A DNA stretch of 64,000 bases, taken from contig JACTAT010000006.1 of assembly GCA_014526335.1 (NCBI GenBank), positions 1,144,501 to 1,208,500 on the forward strand, given 5' to 3'. The position numbers and the translations under genes are program-made. The stretch comes from Chrysaora quinquecirrha (taxonomy: Eukaryota; Cnidaria; Scyphozoa; Semaeostomeae; Pelagiidae). Positions 32,501-47,502 of this stretch are shown here, piece after piece (position 1 is the stretch's first letter; every line of letters starts with the position of its first letter). The notes under the pieces were generated by a model. The model did no database searches and was not told the DNA's origin. It was given only the letters and a program-made list of their open reading frames with translations.

Positions 32501-35500
32501 TCTCTTTCCTGCTGCTCCACTCCGTAACGTTCTTTTTGGAAAAAATCTTAAAGACACTGCAAAGGAGCGTGGCCCAAGCGTCTTATTTGCTTGCTTTGTT
32601 TGTAGACCAAAGAGCAGGAACATGGAATGGAGGACAGTCTTTTGACGGTAAGCTAAAGAATGATAAAAAGTTCACTCATTTTTTATAAGAAACTCTCCAT
32701 AAGAAACTCTGCATAAGTAACTCAAAAAGCTCTACGCAAGAGCAATTTTGCTTTGCTACAGTAGAGGTACCCAAACATGAGAGACTTTACTGCACTCTTC
32801 TGAGCAAAGTTCCTTATAAGAAATGATTGATTTCTACGCAGGTTCTTTTGAGCTTCAGTTAGACTTATTACCTGAGTCCCAGTTATCGCTCATGAAACCG
32901 AGGCTTACACCAAATAAGATTGCTCAACCTGAGCTTTTCCAGTAGCTTGAGCATTCAGCAGCTCAACGAATTAGCGATAGCTACGGCACAGGTAGCGAGT
33001 CTTAACTTCAGTGCCGCTTCATGTGTAAGCTCACTATGAAATACTTGAAGTAATCTTTGTTTATTTCAGCGATTGGATCTCAGTCAGCTTTAAATAACCC
33101 ATTCAGCTCATCAAGTTTGCATAATTCAGGTAGATTTTAATATTTTTGTTGTGTTTGTGTTTGCTGCATTGTCTCTGTGACGTTTATACAGGGTGGCCCA
33201 AAAAAAGGGACCCCCTTAGGTAAATATAAATTTTCTCAAGGAGGAATTTTGTCAAATTCTTACCAGGTAATATTCAAGTCAAGTGCGCTATCGTGTAGAA
33301 ATATGTTGGTGATAAGAGCTTCCATCTCGGCGCAATGGGACATTAAATTCATGATGTCCAAAAACCAGCTGTTTATATTCCATCATTGCGTACTGTACTG
33401 CAATCGTGCGTGAAGGAGAATCATTATCCCAGAGTAAAATTGTCACGACCATTAATGTATGGTCAGTCATATTAGTGAAGTGTTTTGAGCAGGATTGAGG
33501 ACATTTTGAATATCATTTGACTGAAAGAATGAGTTATTGATTTTTCTGTTTTGTTGCGTAAGGATTACGTAAGGGTATAAAGTTGCATATTTTGTTACAG
33601 TACGTTTTTGGATTGTAAAGTTTTAAAGTCAATTTATTCAGAGATACTAACCCATATCATCATGATATTTACATGATATATCTCACTTGAGTTGAATATC
33701 ATGTAGTATTAATTTCATGAAATTCCAACTTAAGAATAAATTATTAATAAATTATTTAGTTAAACCATTTGGGGTCCTTTTTTGGGCCACCCTGTATATT
33801 TACATGATATAATTTTGTGTACTTTATATTATTTTTTACGGGCTTGTGCGCATTGGTGGGTTTTGGGCGCAGAAATTCTCTAAACATTGGTATGATTTTT
33901 ACCAAAACCCCATCTAAGAGGGTAAGAAATGAAAAATAACTAAAATGTTCATCTTAGTTGAGACAAAATAGAGTTAAAATCGCGTCAATGATGTTCTTTG
34001 TACACTTTCAAGTAATATTAAGCCTAGAAAGTCTTATTGCTGTCATATTTCACTCATTATTACTCATGATATAGGGTTTGTGTCAAAATTATAAGTAGGT
34101 GGGTTTGTAAAATCTGGGCGGCACATCCCCATCTGTCTGTTGGTCATGAGCCCCCAGGGTCTTGGTGCATGTTTTTTGCAGCCTCCCTGAGTTCAAAAAT
34201 CACACATCCCTGGTTATAAGCTCCTCGATTATAAGTAATTTCAAACGCAGTATTCCCTCCAAGAGAATTTGTGCTGTAAAGTCAAGTTTAGCTCCTGTGT
34301 AAAGTTCCTTTTGAATATTTACTTGGTTTTTCAGCTCTAATCTTTAAATTTCTTTTGTTGCAGTTGGAGGATTACCGCCATACAGTTCGTTCCAAATATC
34401 ACAAAGTTCAAGAGCACAGAGTAGTTCAGCACAGGTAGACCTACAAGTAATTTTTTTTATCTTGATCTCAGTTACAAATTCTATCCACTGGGCTTGCAAA
34501 CGAGACAAAGCGCCTTGAGCCTGACAATAGACCTTTTCAGAGAGATCTGGGTCGGGCGTGACATTTTTCTGGAAAATGGTAGCGGTATCGAGTAAGGGAA
34601 TCCTCTCCACGGACAAAGACAAGAATTGCAGGCGCTTCAGAGGAAGTAGTGAAGCAGATTTTACTCCAAATTCACGCATGATAGAAGAAAAAGACAGAAC
34701 AGGGAATTTGCGACAGTAACGTTTAAAATATCTGCAGAAACGCAGGAAACAAGATGCAATTAAATAACAAAACGGAAAATACTTAATTTAATTGATCCTA
34801 TACCAGATAAATTGGGACTTGTATCCTTTCTTTCACTTCAACTCCCATTAAATGTGAATTTTTGAAGTAAAAATTGCTGCAATATCTCTCCTAGAACGGC
34901 CGCAATTCCGGTCTTTGTCCGTTGAGAGGATTCCCTTACTCGATACGGCTACCATTTTCCAGAAAAATGTCGCGCCCGACCCAGGTATCTTTGAAAAGGT
35001 CTATTAATTCACAAGTTCTATCTGAATCAATGCTGTTCTAGTGTCAAGCAAATGTTGTCCAGCACGGCGAAGTAGATCGTGCGGAGATTTTGGCTCGAAC
35101 TAAAACCACTGAGTTAACTGGACGTCGTGCTACTGTCGGGTCAGAGGCTACGCAACTCTGGCAGGTGACGATCGGTGAAAATGAAATGGCGTATTTGGCG
35201 CCAGGCCCTAAGATCTCAGTAGTAGGTTAACTAATCGAGACCTCGAGCCTGGCTGTGATCAGGAAGTGGCCTATGTACCTTCTATCCATCTATCTAATTC
35301 TTACTGTACATTAACCTGTAAACAAGTATTACGTATTATGTTGTTTACACTACAATTTCCAGCTAATTCTGGCCTCGCGCGATTGCTAAGAGAATCATCC
35401 ATAGTCTCAACATCGGTTGAAGGGAGGGGAGGGATTAAACTCGTGAATATGCTAGATTTACCGAAAATGTCAGTGATTCACCCGAGAAATCTTGGGCGCT

Positions 35501-38500
35501 CCAACTACATTTGACAGCCATTGTAGTATGTTCGTATCGTTAGTGAGGATTAATTGAATTATAGAAAATTTAAAATAAGATAAGAAAAAATAAAGGCAGC
35601 ATGACCCCATAAAGAGCGCTAAAGGGGGGGGGGGTTAATAGTTGGTTACTGTAAGGTTACTGCAGTTTTGTACGTACTTAAGGATGGTATCGGTCTTGGC
35701 TGGCAGTGGTAGGAGAGAATACAGGATTATGACAGTGAAGATTATTCTGGATACGTCTATAGTACTGGGGGGTCACCTTGCCAAAACACCTTAGCGAGAT
35801 TCTACTTCAGGCATTCTACACCTTAGAAGTGGTGTATTGAGCGCCAGTCGCTAGGATAGGAGTAGGTTTTAACTAATTGAGAGGAGCTCAAACCCTGACC
35901 TACCTGAGCTTCTAACACCACGAGCCAGCTTGATTAGGCCACGACACCACAGCACCTTCAACGGCACCACGTTGCTATGTTTAAGATTTGATTTTTAATG
36001 ACTTAATACTTCTTCGGGGCTTCAAGTGTATAATGCTGATACTAATTTGTTCATATTCTTTGCTTTCAGTTCTCTCGGAGTTTCTCACAACCACAGTCAG
36101 TATCAGCAGTTGACAGATTTAACAACCTATCAGGCAGTGGTATTCCTCCTATATCAACTGGATTTCAGCATAGTTCTGCTGCATCGTCAGGTCAAACATC
36201 TCCAGGACGGTATGTCATGTTACTCTATTTCATTATTATATGGGGTTCCAAAATACGGCTGTTCGGACCAGTAACGGCGCAATCTGATTGGTTCTGCACC
36301 GGTCTGTACAAGCCGTATTGACCGGCGTTGATATAACCACGTGATACAGCCACGCAATTTCTTATTGACAAAGTGAGAGAGATGGAGATGGGAAAATGAA
36401 ATACTGAAAAAATGATGTTTCTTGAGTAAACATTCTCAAACAAAGTTCGAAAATACTCAAAATTGTTTTTAAGACCATATGATAAAGCCTTTATTGAACG
36501 ACTGCTCGGTCAATGCAGGAAAATATTTGGACCTCAGCTTCTTGTACAGACCTCGCTACGTTCGGTCCGTACGTCATGCTTCGGTCCGAATATTTTCCAG
36601 CATTGACCTCGCAATCCTTCAATAACTGCATATTACAGTATTGTTACCTAAAACTGCAAGCAATACAAGAAACCTCTGGACAGACTTAAAAGCTTTTTTC
36701 GTCTGGCACTAGTCAGATAAATCTTATAGTTAGGTCGCTGAGGGACAGAAACAAGCTGTCAGACTGCAAATCGGTGGGCAATGCAAAAAATGGTTTAAAA
36801 ACAATAAAGTGGCAATATGAAAAACAATTGTTATAATTTCTCAATATGCTCTTCATTTTCTGAAAGAGCATCAAAAATAATGCCAAAATATCGAAAATCA
36901 GTCGAAAATATTAATTATTGGCTGAGATATGGCCATCCAAAGAAATACTTTTCAATAATACAATAGGATATCGCTGTATTTTTGCTCTGGTTGATAAGGT
37001 TCGCAAAAATACAGTGATTTGCAATTGAAATACACGCTTTTTTTATAAAGAACCACTTTATAAGGAACCTACATGTAGAAGGCCTGAAAATTTAAAGAAG
37101 TTATACTATTAAAGAGAACATCGTTAAGGAACTTCTCAATGTCGAAGGCTTTTATCGCTGCAAAGCCGGTTCCATTCATTTGCAGTCGAAAATCACATAA
37201 ATTGTACGTTACACATATATCAAATGTTTCCTTAAGTAGTCTCGAGCTTTGCTCACATGCAAGTGTCTCTCTTTTATTGTTAAGACCACTGTATGTGTAG
37301 TTAAAATTAAGGAACTAGTATTAGGAACTTCTTGAGCTACAATTGCCTCAAGAGGTCCAAAAATAATGCACTTTAAGAACTAGGCCTTGAGGTAGGTTCC
37401 TTATAAAAAAAAAGCGTGCATATTTCTTCGGATTGCCATATCTCAGCCAATGTTTTTTGTATTTGACTTTTTTGCACAGGTAAGCATTATTTTTAACGCT
37501 CTTTCAGAAAATGAAGAGCAAATTGAGAAATTCTGAAAATTGTCTTTTCACTTTGCCATTCTATTGACTAAGGCAGAATCAATACAGAAATGCAGATCGG
37601 AATTCACCAATAAGAAAGTAGCGCTGAATCGGCACAGTCCTCTCAACACCAATCAGCCTGCGGGAAACATCGGAAGGACCAATAGAATTAATTGAAGAGT
37701 CCAAGTGAGAAAACCTACTGTTTCTGTCTGCACGGAACCCGTGCATTTCGCCTTAGTCAAGTGTTTTGGTCTGTTCAAGTTCCCCACGTTTATACTCTAA
37801 GTAGTGTGCTCTGAGTGGTGTGGGTAGTGGTCTAAGACGAAAAAGCGTTAAAACATGCTCAAAGATGTATCCATTTTTCGTATTTATTGAAACTCTACTT
37901 TTCTGCCCTAGATAAGCGCTTCTTCTCATAGGGGTACAGAATACGTATTCTTACACATATTCTTACACATTCTCTATGGAAAACGTGATATTTTTTTGCA
38001 ACATATACAGTGCCTTAAACTGTGCGTTTGCAGAAATACTACATTCCAAAAATTTTTGCTAAGAAAGTCACTAGAAAGTTTTGGTACTGAAAATATGAAA
38101 TGGCTAAGAAAGTTTCAATACTGGCCAAAAAAAACTTTCTCATAAAATAAAAAAAAGTGTATACATATCAACTGGAATTTATCATTTTGGTATATTGAAT
38201 TGAGTTAGTTTTTGGTAGTGTTTGTGCGTTTCATTAGACAACCCGAGACAGGTGAGGGTTTTCTTAGTATCGTCTATTTATTGCTCACAACCTGCTAATA
38301 ACAAGCCTGGCTTTCTAATTCTTGATTATTTGCTGTGATAAAAGCATTCAACATTGAAAAGTTCCTTAATGATTTTCTCTTTAGTAGTATAAGTTCTTTA
38401 AATTTTCGGGCCTTCTACATATAGGTTCCTTATAAAGTGGTTCTTTATAAAAAAAGCGTGTATTTCTTTTTCAGAAGTGGTCTTTTATCAATGGGTGGCA

Positions 38501-41500
38501 GAGCAGCACCTGGTCAGTTGTCTTCAAGCATGGCAACGCAGTCTCAAAATCAAAGTCTTCTGAATAACTCCATGTCTAAATCAGTTAGGCCTGGTGGATT
38601 ACCTTCAAGTTTAAGCAGGTCAGTCCACTTGTAGCTCTTCTCGTTTACCCCTTGTTGTTTTCCATTCGACTAGAGAAATTTCATCAGTATAGTAAGTCAT
38701 TTTCTTATGAATAACAATTATGTACATTTGCTACTGTATCCAGTGTCTAGTCCACATTTATTACTACTGTGTTACACGCAGTTTTTTTATAAGCGACTTC
38801 GCTCATGCCTTGTTCAAAACGTTGCTAATTTTGGACCTTTTATGGCCACTTTGGTAGCAAAAGTTGCTTAGTTGTTGCTTAATTTTAACTGTATATTTTT
38901 TGCCCTAAGAGTATTAGAGGCTTGAAAAAAAGCAACATTTGGAGTTATATTACTATAACATTTTATGCAACATAACGCTAGAACACTAGTACTGTATACA
39001 GCAAAAAAAATACTATAAATTACATCAGTCAAGAAGTACCATGTAATTGTTATCATATAGAGACTTTGTATTGAAAGTTAAAGGGGAACCCCTTGATGAA
39101 ATGCTTTGCGTAATGAGTAACACTGATGCGAGTTTTGACGGCAAATGAATGGAAATACCTTCTATCTTGATCAAATTATTTAAAATTTAAAATGTTGCCT
39201 AGGCTTTTTTCCTGTGGTATTATACGTTGCTTAAAGTTTTGGGCCTTCTACATCTCGGTTTCTTATAAGCGGTTGCTTATTAAAAAAAACTGCGTGTACT
39301 TGCTCCAGTGTCTAGAAATGCCCTCCATTTAATTCTCTCAACAAGCACATCCCGGCAGCCTTCTTCCATTACGCTTTTTAAATGTAATTTCGCACTTTAG
39401 CGTGTACATTTGTTATAAATGTAACTTAGCACTTGAGCGTGTCGACGCCTTTACTGGGCCTAATAGACCATAACTTGATCATAACTTTGTTTTCTTCTGA
39501 AATTTTAGTGGTTCCAGAAGTTCTCCAAATCTGCTGCCATTAGGCTCATCACAAGCACAACAACAACTACCACTCCAACAAACACAAAACTCAAGTCAAC
39601 AACAGCAACCACAACGAGTCGGCAGCTTTGGCAGGTATGAATCATATATCAGTTATAAATGTTTTCTCAAGAAACTGGCCGGTCAGCGTACCAACCAACC
39701 TTTGTTGCATGAGCAAGGAATCCAATTTGCGGTCGGTAATTCCGATTCGCAAAGCAAATATCGGCCGGCACACCTGGCAATGACGACCGGAGTCGTTGAT
39801 TGTGTAATAAAATAATCAAAAATTAATAAACTCAAAAAACAATAAATAGAGGGATAGGGAGGGAAGGAGAAATCACATGAACCAAGCGATTGCCTATCGG
39901 TGGTTGAATTTGAATGAAGCTTTAGAATGCACCGCTTAATACATGGGGGATTTCCTGCAGATCAGCCAGATTCCATAGGGATTTCTAGACAGGTAGACTT
40001 ATACACAGGAAATCTCACAGACACTAAAGCGAGCAGCACGTTAAGGGTTATACAAATATATTTTACTCATCGCCTGACGTCCATTGACCTGGAAGGCATT
40101 CAGCATTATACTTATACCGACGACAAGGGATTAGAGAAGAAAAAACATTTCAAGGCCCTCTATCCATTCAAACTTAACACGGGTCTACTTTCTTATCATA
40201 ATTATTTAGTTTCTATTGCCATTAACGTTGCTTAAATTGAAATTTAACCAACATTTCAACTCACTTCTTAAAGGTCACGGGCAAAATGATCAAACATTGT
40301 TCGTCAAACATCTAACATTTACGTTCCAAACAATGTTTGAAAATTTATGTGATAGACGTTAAAGAAGAACCACTGAGGACGTAAAAAAGACCCTTTGGCA
40401 GTGACCACCCTCAGTGCCAGTGAAGAGGTTGGCCTGGCGTTGATATTCCAAAATTATTGCTCAGTGAAAGAGAGCTGAAAAATTAGCCACACCAGCCAGC
40501 AACAGAAATGGAATTTTTTCGGGTACTGGAAAACAACATAGAAATATAGAAACATTGCAATATCTTTGGCCTCATTCTGTAGGGCTATTAGTAAAGCTGT
40601 AAGTAGATATTGCGTTTTTCAACATAATAAAACATATTATTATATCACTGTTCTTATATTTTCAGCTTAAACAGTATATCATCAGCTGGCAGTTTTACTG
40701 GGTTTGGACCAGCAAGGAGCATTTCTTCTGGCAGTCAGGTCTTTTATCTTACCTAACTTCTTAAAATTACGTATTTGCTTTGTTTATTGCTTCAAAAATC
40801 ACATAGGTCCTTGCCAAAAGATCAAGCATTGTTGATTAAACATTTGAAATTTGCTTGTCAAACAAGATGTTTTACTGTGTTCCGACGTTGCAAAACATTA
40901 CTTGTTAAACACTTTGCTTCTTACAAGCAGAAAAATGTGTTTCAAGTTTTTCGAAAACAATGCTAGGCAATTTTTTTGTTGAGCAAAGTTTTCTGCGATG
41001 TGGCCAAACGTTGAAATATTGCTTTTCATCGTTTGGCAAAGTTCAAATCTTTGACTAACAATGTTTTGTCGTTTGGCCATAATCTTGTTTTCAGGACTGA
41101 CTTTCACCAACTAATAAACCCCTCCCCCCTCTAAAACATATTCATTGTCTTCAATCTTGCAAGTCAGATGCCTCAAATTTGTTAGTCCTTACACGAAGAA
41201 GTTTTCCACATTGCAAAAAGCTTGACTCAAAGGAAATGTACTGCCTTGAATAAGTTCTAAATCCCGAAATAGCATTGTTTTTCTGGTGTTTTTTTTTTTA
41301 GTTCAATATTAATGTAATATTCATGCGATATTAATGTAATTGATTTTTTCATGCAGGGTGGTTTACTTGGTCATTTGCAGAGTGTCTCATCCGTACAACC
41401 CATATCATCAACTTCAACAGGCACTGGCTTAGCTGGTTTAACTGGAGGTTGATTTTGTTTTTCATGCTTACTTAGTCCTTCCTTGATTCTCGCTTAGTCC

Positions 41501-44500
41501 TTAGTCCTTGCTTAGTCCTTGTTTGGTCCTCACTTAGTCCTTACCATGTGCTCACTAAGTCCCTAGTTAGTCTCTACTCAGTCCGTAACTAGTCCTAACT
41601 TCGTCCTTACCTGGTCATCATTAAGTCCTTAGCGTCTCCAGTTAGTTCTTACTTAATCCTTAGACCTTACTTAGTCGTCACTTACATCTAACCTAGTCCT
41701 CACCTATTCCCTGGTTATTCCTTACTTAACCCTTGCCTAGTCCTCACTTATTTCATACCTTGTCCTCATGTAGTGCTTAGTTATTCCCTAGACTTATTAC
41801 CTGAGTCGTAGTTATCGCTATTGAAATACATGCTAGGACGCTCAAACTACGACTCATAATCAAACGGTTATCTTTCTGGACTTACGTTTTCTGCCTCGTT
41901 CTCATATTACCATGGTTACAGTGATGTCAGTGGTAAGTGGTTCTAATGGCCTAAATCTACCGGGTCTAAAACGCTCCGAATAGGGCTCGTATGTTTTGCT
42001 GTGAGGATGCAATGAACCAGCCTCGTTTTAATGCGCGCCAACTTTTGGCGCGGGCCAGTCCAGAAAAAATGCCGTGATATTGTGAGTCCAAGTTTGAGCG
42101 ACCTCGGTTTGGTATTAGTCTCGGTCTGATGAGCGATAACTGGGACTCAAGTAATAAGTCTAGTTAGTCCCCACTTAGTGCTTATACTTGGCCATTATTT
42201 AGGCCTTGCCTAATCCTAACCTAGTCCGTCCGTAATCTTCCCAGTACAATCTTCCCGTTTGATCAACGTTTCCGTCTATCAAACACTGAATCGAATTCCT
42301 CAAAATTTAATAGACGCCCAGGGCATTTATTAAAGAAAATAATGTACTTGTTCTATTAAAATTATATTTCTGTTTAGGACCTTTAGAAAATGCATCACAG
42401 GCAGTAAATGCTGGCATCAGCAGCTTTGATCTTGACTTCCCTGCATTAGCCAACAGAGGCACACCTTCATCGTCATCATCTCCATCCAACTTACAAAATA
42501 CATCGCTACCTTCAAGGACTGGCTATGGTAAGGACTTACAATTATTTTGTAATCTTTCAGCAGATTCTGAATCGTATTTTAACTTCACTAGGGCAACACT
42601 TACTTGACAACCCAAATTGTGCGGAAAATTACAACAAGGACGGTTTTTTAAAATCATTGGCAAAGCAAAATCTTAGTTACACTTAGGGGTTTTGTAATCT
42701 ATTCACATCAAAACCAAAAGGCTGGTTCTGTGTAGACAGAGTTCCTGTTTTCATTTGGACGCTTCAATTAATCCTATTTATCTTCCTGTGGTATCCCGCA
42801 AGCCGATAAGTGTTAAAAACACTATTCCAATTCGAATTCATTTTCTGATTGGTGCTTTTAGATCCGCATCTGAGTATAAATTGGGCCTTGTTCAACTTAG
42901 GCCCCGTTTACACCATGCCGGTATGAAATGAATACGGAATGATTTCATGTCGGATGGAGAATTGGGAGTCCCCGTTTACACTACGGTATGAAATGAATAC
43001 GATAAGCAAGGTCATCAGTTTTTGTCTGAAATCTATTGTTTCATGTCAACAAAAACAAAGAGTAATTGTTTTTTCTCTCATTCATTCAGCAAAGCGGCAT
43101 CAAACTGTACCGCATTCAGGCGTTTTCACTGTGCCATTTTCAGATGAAGCCGGTTAGTGTATCGTATTCATTTTGTACCGTATTCATGTCAAAACTATGC
43201 CGGCATAGTGTAGACGCAAGGCCAAAACGGTATAGTTTCGTACCGTATTCGTCTCATACTGGCATACACGCATTTTTTTATAAGGAAGTTCGGCTCAGGG
43301 TCAGTACTGAAAATTCCTTAACTGATGGTGAAAATTGAGTACTCAATATTCCTTAGCAATTCCTTAACTTCTTACTTTGTGATTCTTAAAAACAACCAAT
43401 GGTCAAGGAAATATAGGTCATAAAGGTTTCAGAAGACGAGTAGAAATGAATACTGATTGAAAACCATTGGCGATAAGTATTGCTTGCTCTGTTAATTCAA
43501 AACTCTATTTTTTTAATCGAAATGCTAAGTTAAGGAAGTCAGATTCCTTAGTAGTCTCCGGTCCAGTACTAGAAATTCCTTAAGGTTTTGCCAGCCCGAG
43601 TACTACCTTCCTTATAAAGCACTTCCTTATAAAAGAAAATGCGTGTAGTGTAAACGGGGTCTTAGCAGGCACGTCCACGTCAAAAGACAAGCTAAAATAC
43701 TTCCCGTTATTCAATGCCCGAACATAAATCAAATTTTGAAATTTTTTTCTTTCTTATATCTAGGTGGAGCGTTACAGAATCATGATCTTGAATCATGTAA
43801 GAAATGTGTATATTTTTATACCTCTGTCTTTTTCTATATTCGATGTCTTCCAAAATCTTTAAGAGAAAAACCTGCACGTAAGAACCTACAGCCTGAAAAA
43901 AAGTATTTTCTACCCAACAAGTAAGAGCCAGTTTAACCTGACATCCCCCTGATATCCAAAGAGGTTCTTAATTAAGAGAACTCAGATCACACACACGGAT
44001 TTAACTGCAAGTTGTGCTTGGGTTCACCTGTTTCATGGACTCGAAAACATTGTATTCAGAACATTGAGAAGCAGGGGCCTGCTAAGCTGTTAAACCTTGA
44101 AACATGCTTAATTTTTCCTTGGAATCGCTTCAGACCCTCTTTTAGGAACCTCCACCCCGATTATGATATACAATTCATTCAATAAGAAGTTAAGCAAGGT
44201 TTATTCAAAAACTTTCTTATGTGCGGGTTTTTACTTCACATGATAAGAAAGCTAAGAGCCCCACCAATGAATTTAATATATCAAGTAGATTCCTCTATAG
44301 TCTGTCGAATATTCATGTCATTTGTAGGAGTATAATGCTACGTTGCTAAAATGCAATTTCTCTTTTCTGCTACTGTACAAAGCTTGAATGCATTTCATTG
44401 CATCTCTAATACCACCTTATATCCAAGAGAGCCTTAGAAAAGGGTTTCAGTCCACTAAATGGTAGCGTCACAGCCAGGTCGAGGTGTTAGCTTATCTACT

Positions 44501-47471
44501 TCTGAGATTCTAATGGCTGGCACTTAATATTGATTAAACTTTTTTGATTTGACCACGATGCAACAGCACCACAATGGCACGTATTGAAATTGTTTGATTC
44601 TGCTTTGAATCGAGAGAACACTGAGGTGTTACCCCCGTGCTTGCCTCCCAGATTTATCATTGTTTTCACTTAGTCAGTGACTAACAGGGAGGTTCAACTA
44701 TGGCAGGTTACATGCCTTGGGCTGTTGATAAACTACTGTGATTTTTTTACCTTAGCCCAGTCGAATCAATTTGATTGTATGACCGTTTAAAACTAGTCTG
44801 AGCATTAGGCCGTATTAAGCTATATAAATGATGACCGTTGTTGGACCTTATTTTTTGTTGCCTTTGCTTAGAGACTTCTTTAATGAACCTCTATCTGCGG
44901 CTGCCACCTTTGTAAGCTGTTATCTACTTGAGTGCATCCTTCGCCTGCCGACAGAAAAGTGTTGATTCATTTCTCTTTATTCGTAGTTGTTATGGTAACA
45001 GGAAAAAATCAAGAGCAGGGCAGTGAATTCCAGATTCAAAATGAAGACTTTCCGGCTCTTCCGGGTTCCTCACAAACGGAATCATCAATACCGCAGGAAC
45101 AAAAATCAAATGGTGAGTGTAGCCGTTTTCGAGTGTCCCAAAAACATTCCGATTTCCTGTCCCAAAAACATATATAAACCATTTGTTTATATCATGAGAA
45201 TCTAGCTACACATATGTACACGAAACACGGTTTCTGGAAAATTTCTAACCCGCATTTTTCTAGACACGCGGATGCCAATTCACAGTTAGCTGTCCCAAAA
45301 AATTTCCTGTCAGCTGTCCCAAAAACATCCCGTCTATTAAAAACTAAATTTATAGATATAGCACGCCATGTGCTTAACACTGAGAACCTGCACAAATACA
45401 CGTGAAACACGGTATCTAATCTAAAAGTTCCAACCCAAATTTTTCTAGAAACATTGTAATCAATTCAAAAATCTCTGTCCCAAAACATTTCCTGTCATGT
45501 GTCCCAAAAACATCCCGTCTATTAAAAACTATATGTATGAATATAGTACGTCATGTGCTTAACAGTGAGAATCTACAAACAAACACGTGAAACATGGTGT
45601 CTAGAATTCACCTAAAAATTTCCAACCCACGTTTTCTAGAAACGTGGGAATCAGTTCACAGCTATCTGTCCCAAAACAAAAAATGTCATCTGTCCCAAAA
45701 ACATCCTGTCTTTATTGGCTATATATGTATAAATATAGTACGTCATGTGCTTAACACTGTGAACTGACACCTGTTTTGCTCTAAATAGCCAAAATAGCTG
45801 TTTCGTCTTTTTCTATATTGGGAAAACTTAGACAGGTGCTTAGTACGGTTTGACCTATAAAAGCTATCCTACATATTTTCTATTTCACAAGACTTATCTT
45901 CGCTTTACCTGCCTATGGCTGTATCAAGAAGGTTATAGCATTTGCTTTTAATTCCTTTTAAAGTTGTAGAATGTTCAAGGTTTTGAATTTATGTTCTTGA
46001 TTCTACATCAGTGTTTATTATTGTTGTTGCTACTTTACTTTTGCATCTTATTGAGATTGCTTTGTTGTTATTTTCTAGTTGATATTCTATTCTCTTTGAA
46101 AGAAAAGACGAGACGTAAGTATAACAATTTGTATTCATGAACTATATACAGTACCGTCGAGATGGGGAGTACGGCAAAGTCAGATGTTCGGGGCCCGGGC
46201 TGTGAGGGGGCCCACGAGATTGAAATTTTCTTAATACTTTCATGGTAAACATCCTAAAGGTCCGGTACGATTACACTACTCCGGGGCCCGCTGTGCCTCT
46301 CAACTTACTACATGAGTCGTAGTTTTTGCTGCATTCACCTCAATTCAATTGATTTAAAAAAATGTGAAATCAAAAAATAGTTGTTGCTGTGTTTCGTGAA
46401 GGACTTAGAGTGAATCTACGACTTCTGTAGTGAGTCTACTCTGCCTCTTGACGGCCCTGACTTGATATTTTTGTTTTATAAAGAACCTATCTCGAGATCT
46501 GGTTCCTGAAGCTCCTAATTTTTCGGCCTCTTTTGCCAGATTGTAGTACCAAAGGTTCCTTACAAAGTTCCTTACAAAATTCCTTAATTATAACTGCACA
46601 TTTACTGCCATGAAAAAGCACACACGCCAGAAAAACATCATTCTGAATTTTGCTTGTAATTGTGGCTAGAAAACAAGGCCAAGAACACAAAGAAGGCGAG
46701 AAAGAACTTTAAAATGTAATATCAATGACAATGTAAAAATTGCAATGCCAGTCAAGAAGTTGCATGTCTATTTTATTGATATCCTCGCATGTAGCTAATG
46801 TAGACTTCACTTCCATCTTCGTACAGGTTTAGGAATTCCCAACGTTGGTGTTGAACTTCGTCAGTTTCGACTCCAAATCAAATGAACCGGCTTCCTTATT
46901 CTTGATTTTTCGCAATGATAAAAATATTCAAAATTGAAAAGTTTCTTAAGGTTTTTGTCTTTAGTAGTATAAGTTCTTTAAATTTTTCGGCCTCCATTCG
47001 TAGGCTCTTTATGGTGGTTATTTATGAAAAAAGCGTGCAGAAAATTCTTCTTACGAGTATGAAACTTTAGAAATAGACCATGATAAATAGACCTCATCTA
47101 GAACTTCGAGAACTTAACATCCCAGATAATGATCCAAATAACAAAACTGAAGAAAATTTATGAACTAAACTATATTTCTTTTTACAGTTTATCCTGAACT
47201 TTTATTCAGCTCCGGGTCATACGAAAGTGTAGTCAAGGATGGAAGGTACGTATTAAAGCTTTCAACTTCTATTGCAGAACACCTCCATTTTCACTAGAAA
47301 TACTACCCAACTGTACTCGGTAACTAAAAACCCGTCTCCAAATAAACAATTATTTGAAAATTTATGGATAAACTAGCATTCTTACGAAAACTAAGTTTGC
47401 AACAAAAGATGTCTCTAGATTCCCCACCAAGTAACTAACTAGCTAATTGACTAACTACCTATGTAACTAAT

Positions 47472-47502
<31 letters not shown>

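Noticed and set aside
33177..33470. ORFs inside the mariner-type element as transposase remnants
   Set aside because: No D,D-type catalytic signature or recognisable transposase text; too short.
34344..34679. 111-residue reverse ORF
   Set aside because: It overlaps a real CNOT2 exon on the other strand and one arm of a foldback element.
39927..40235. 102-residue plus ORF in CNOT2 intron 11
   Set aside because: No similarity recognised and it uses no splice signals. It might be a decayed element fragment, but there is nothing to support a gene.
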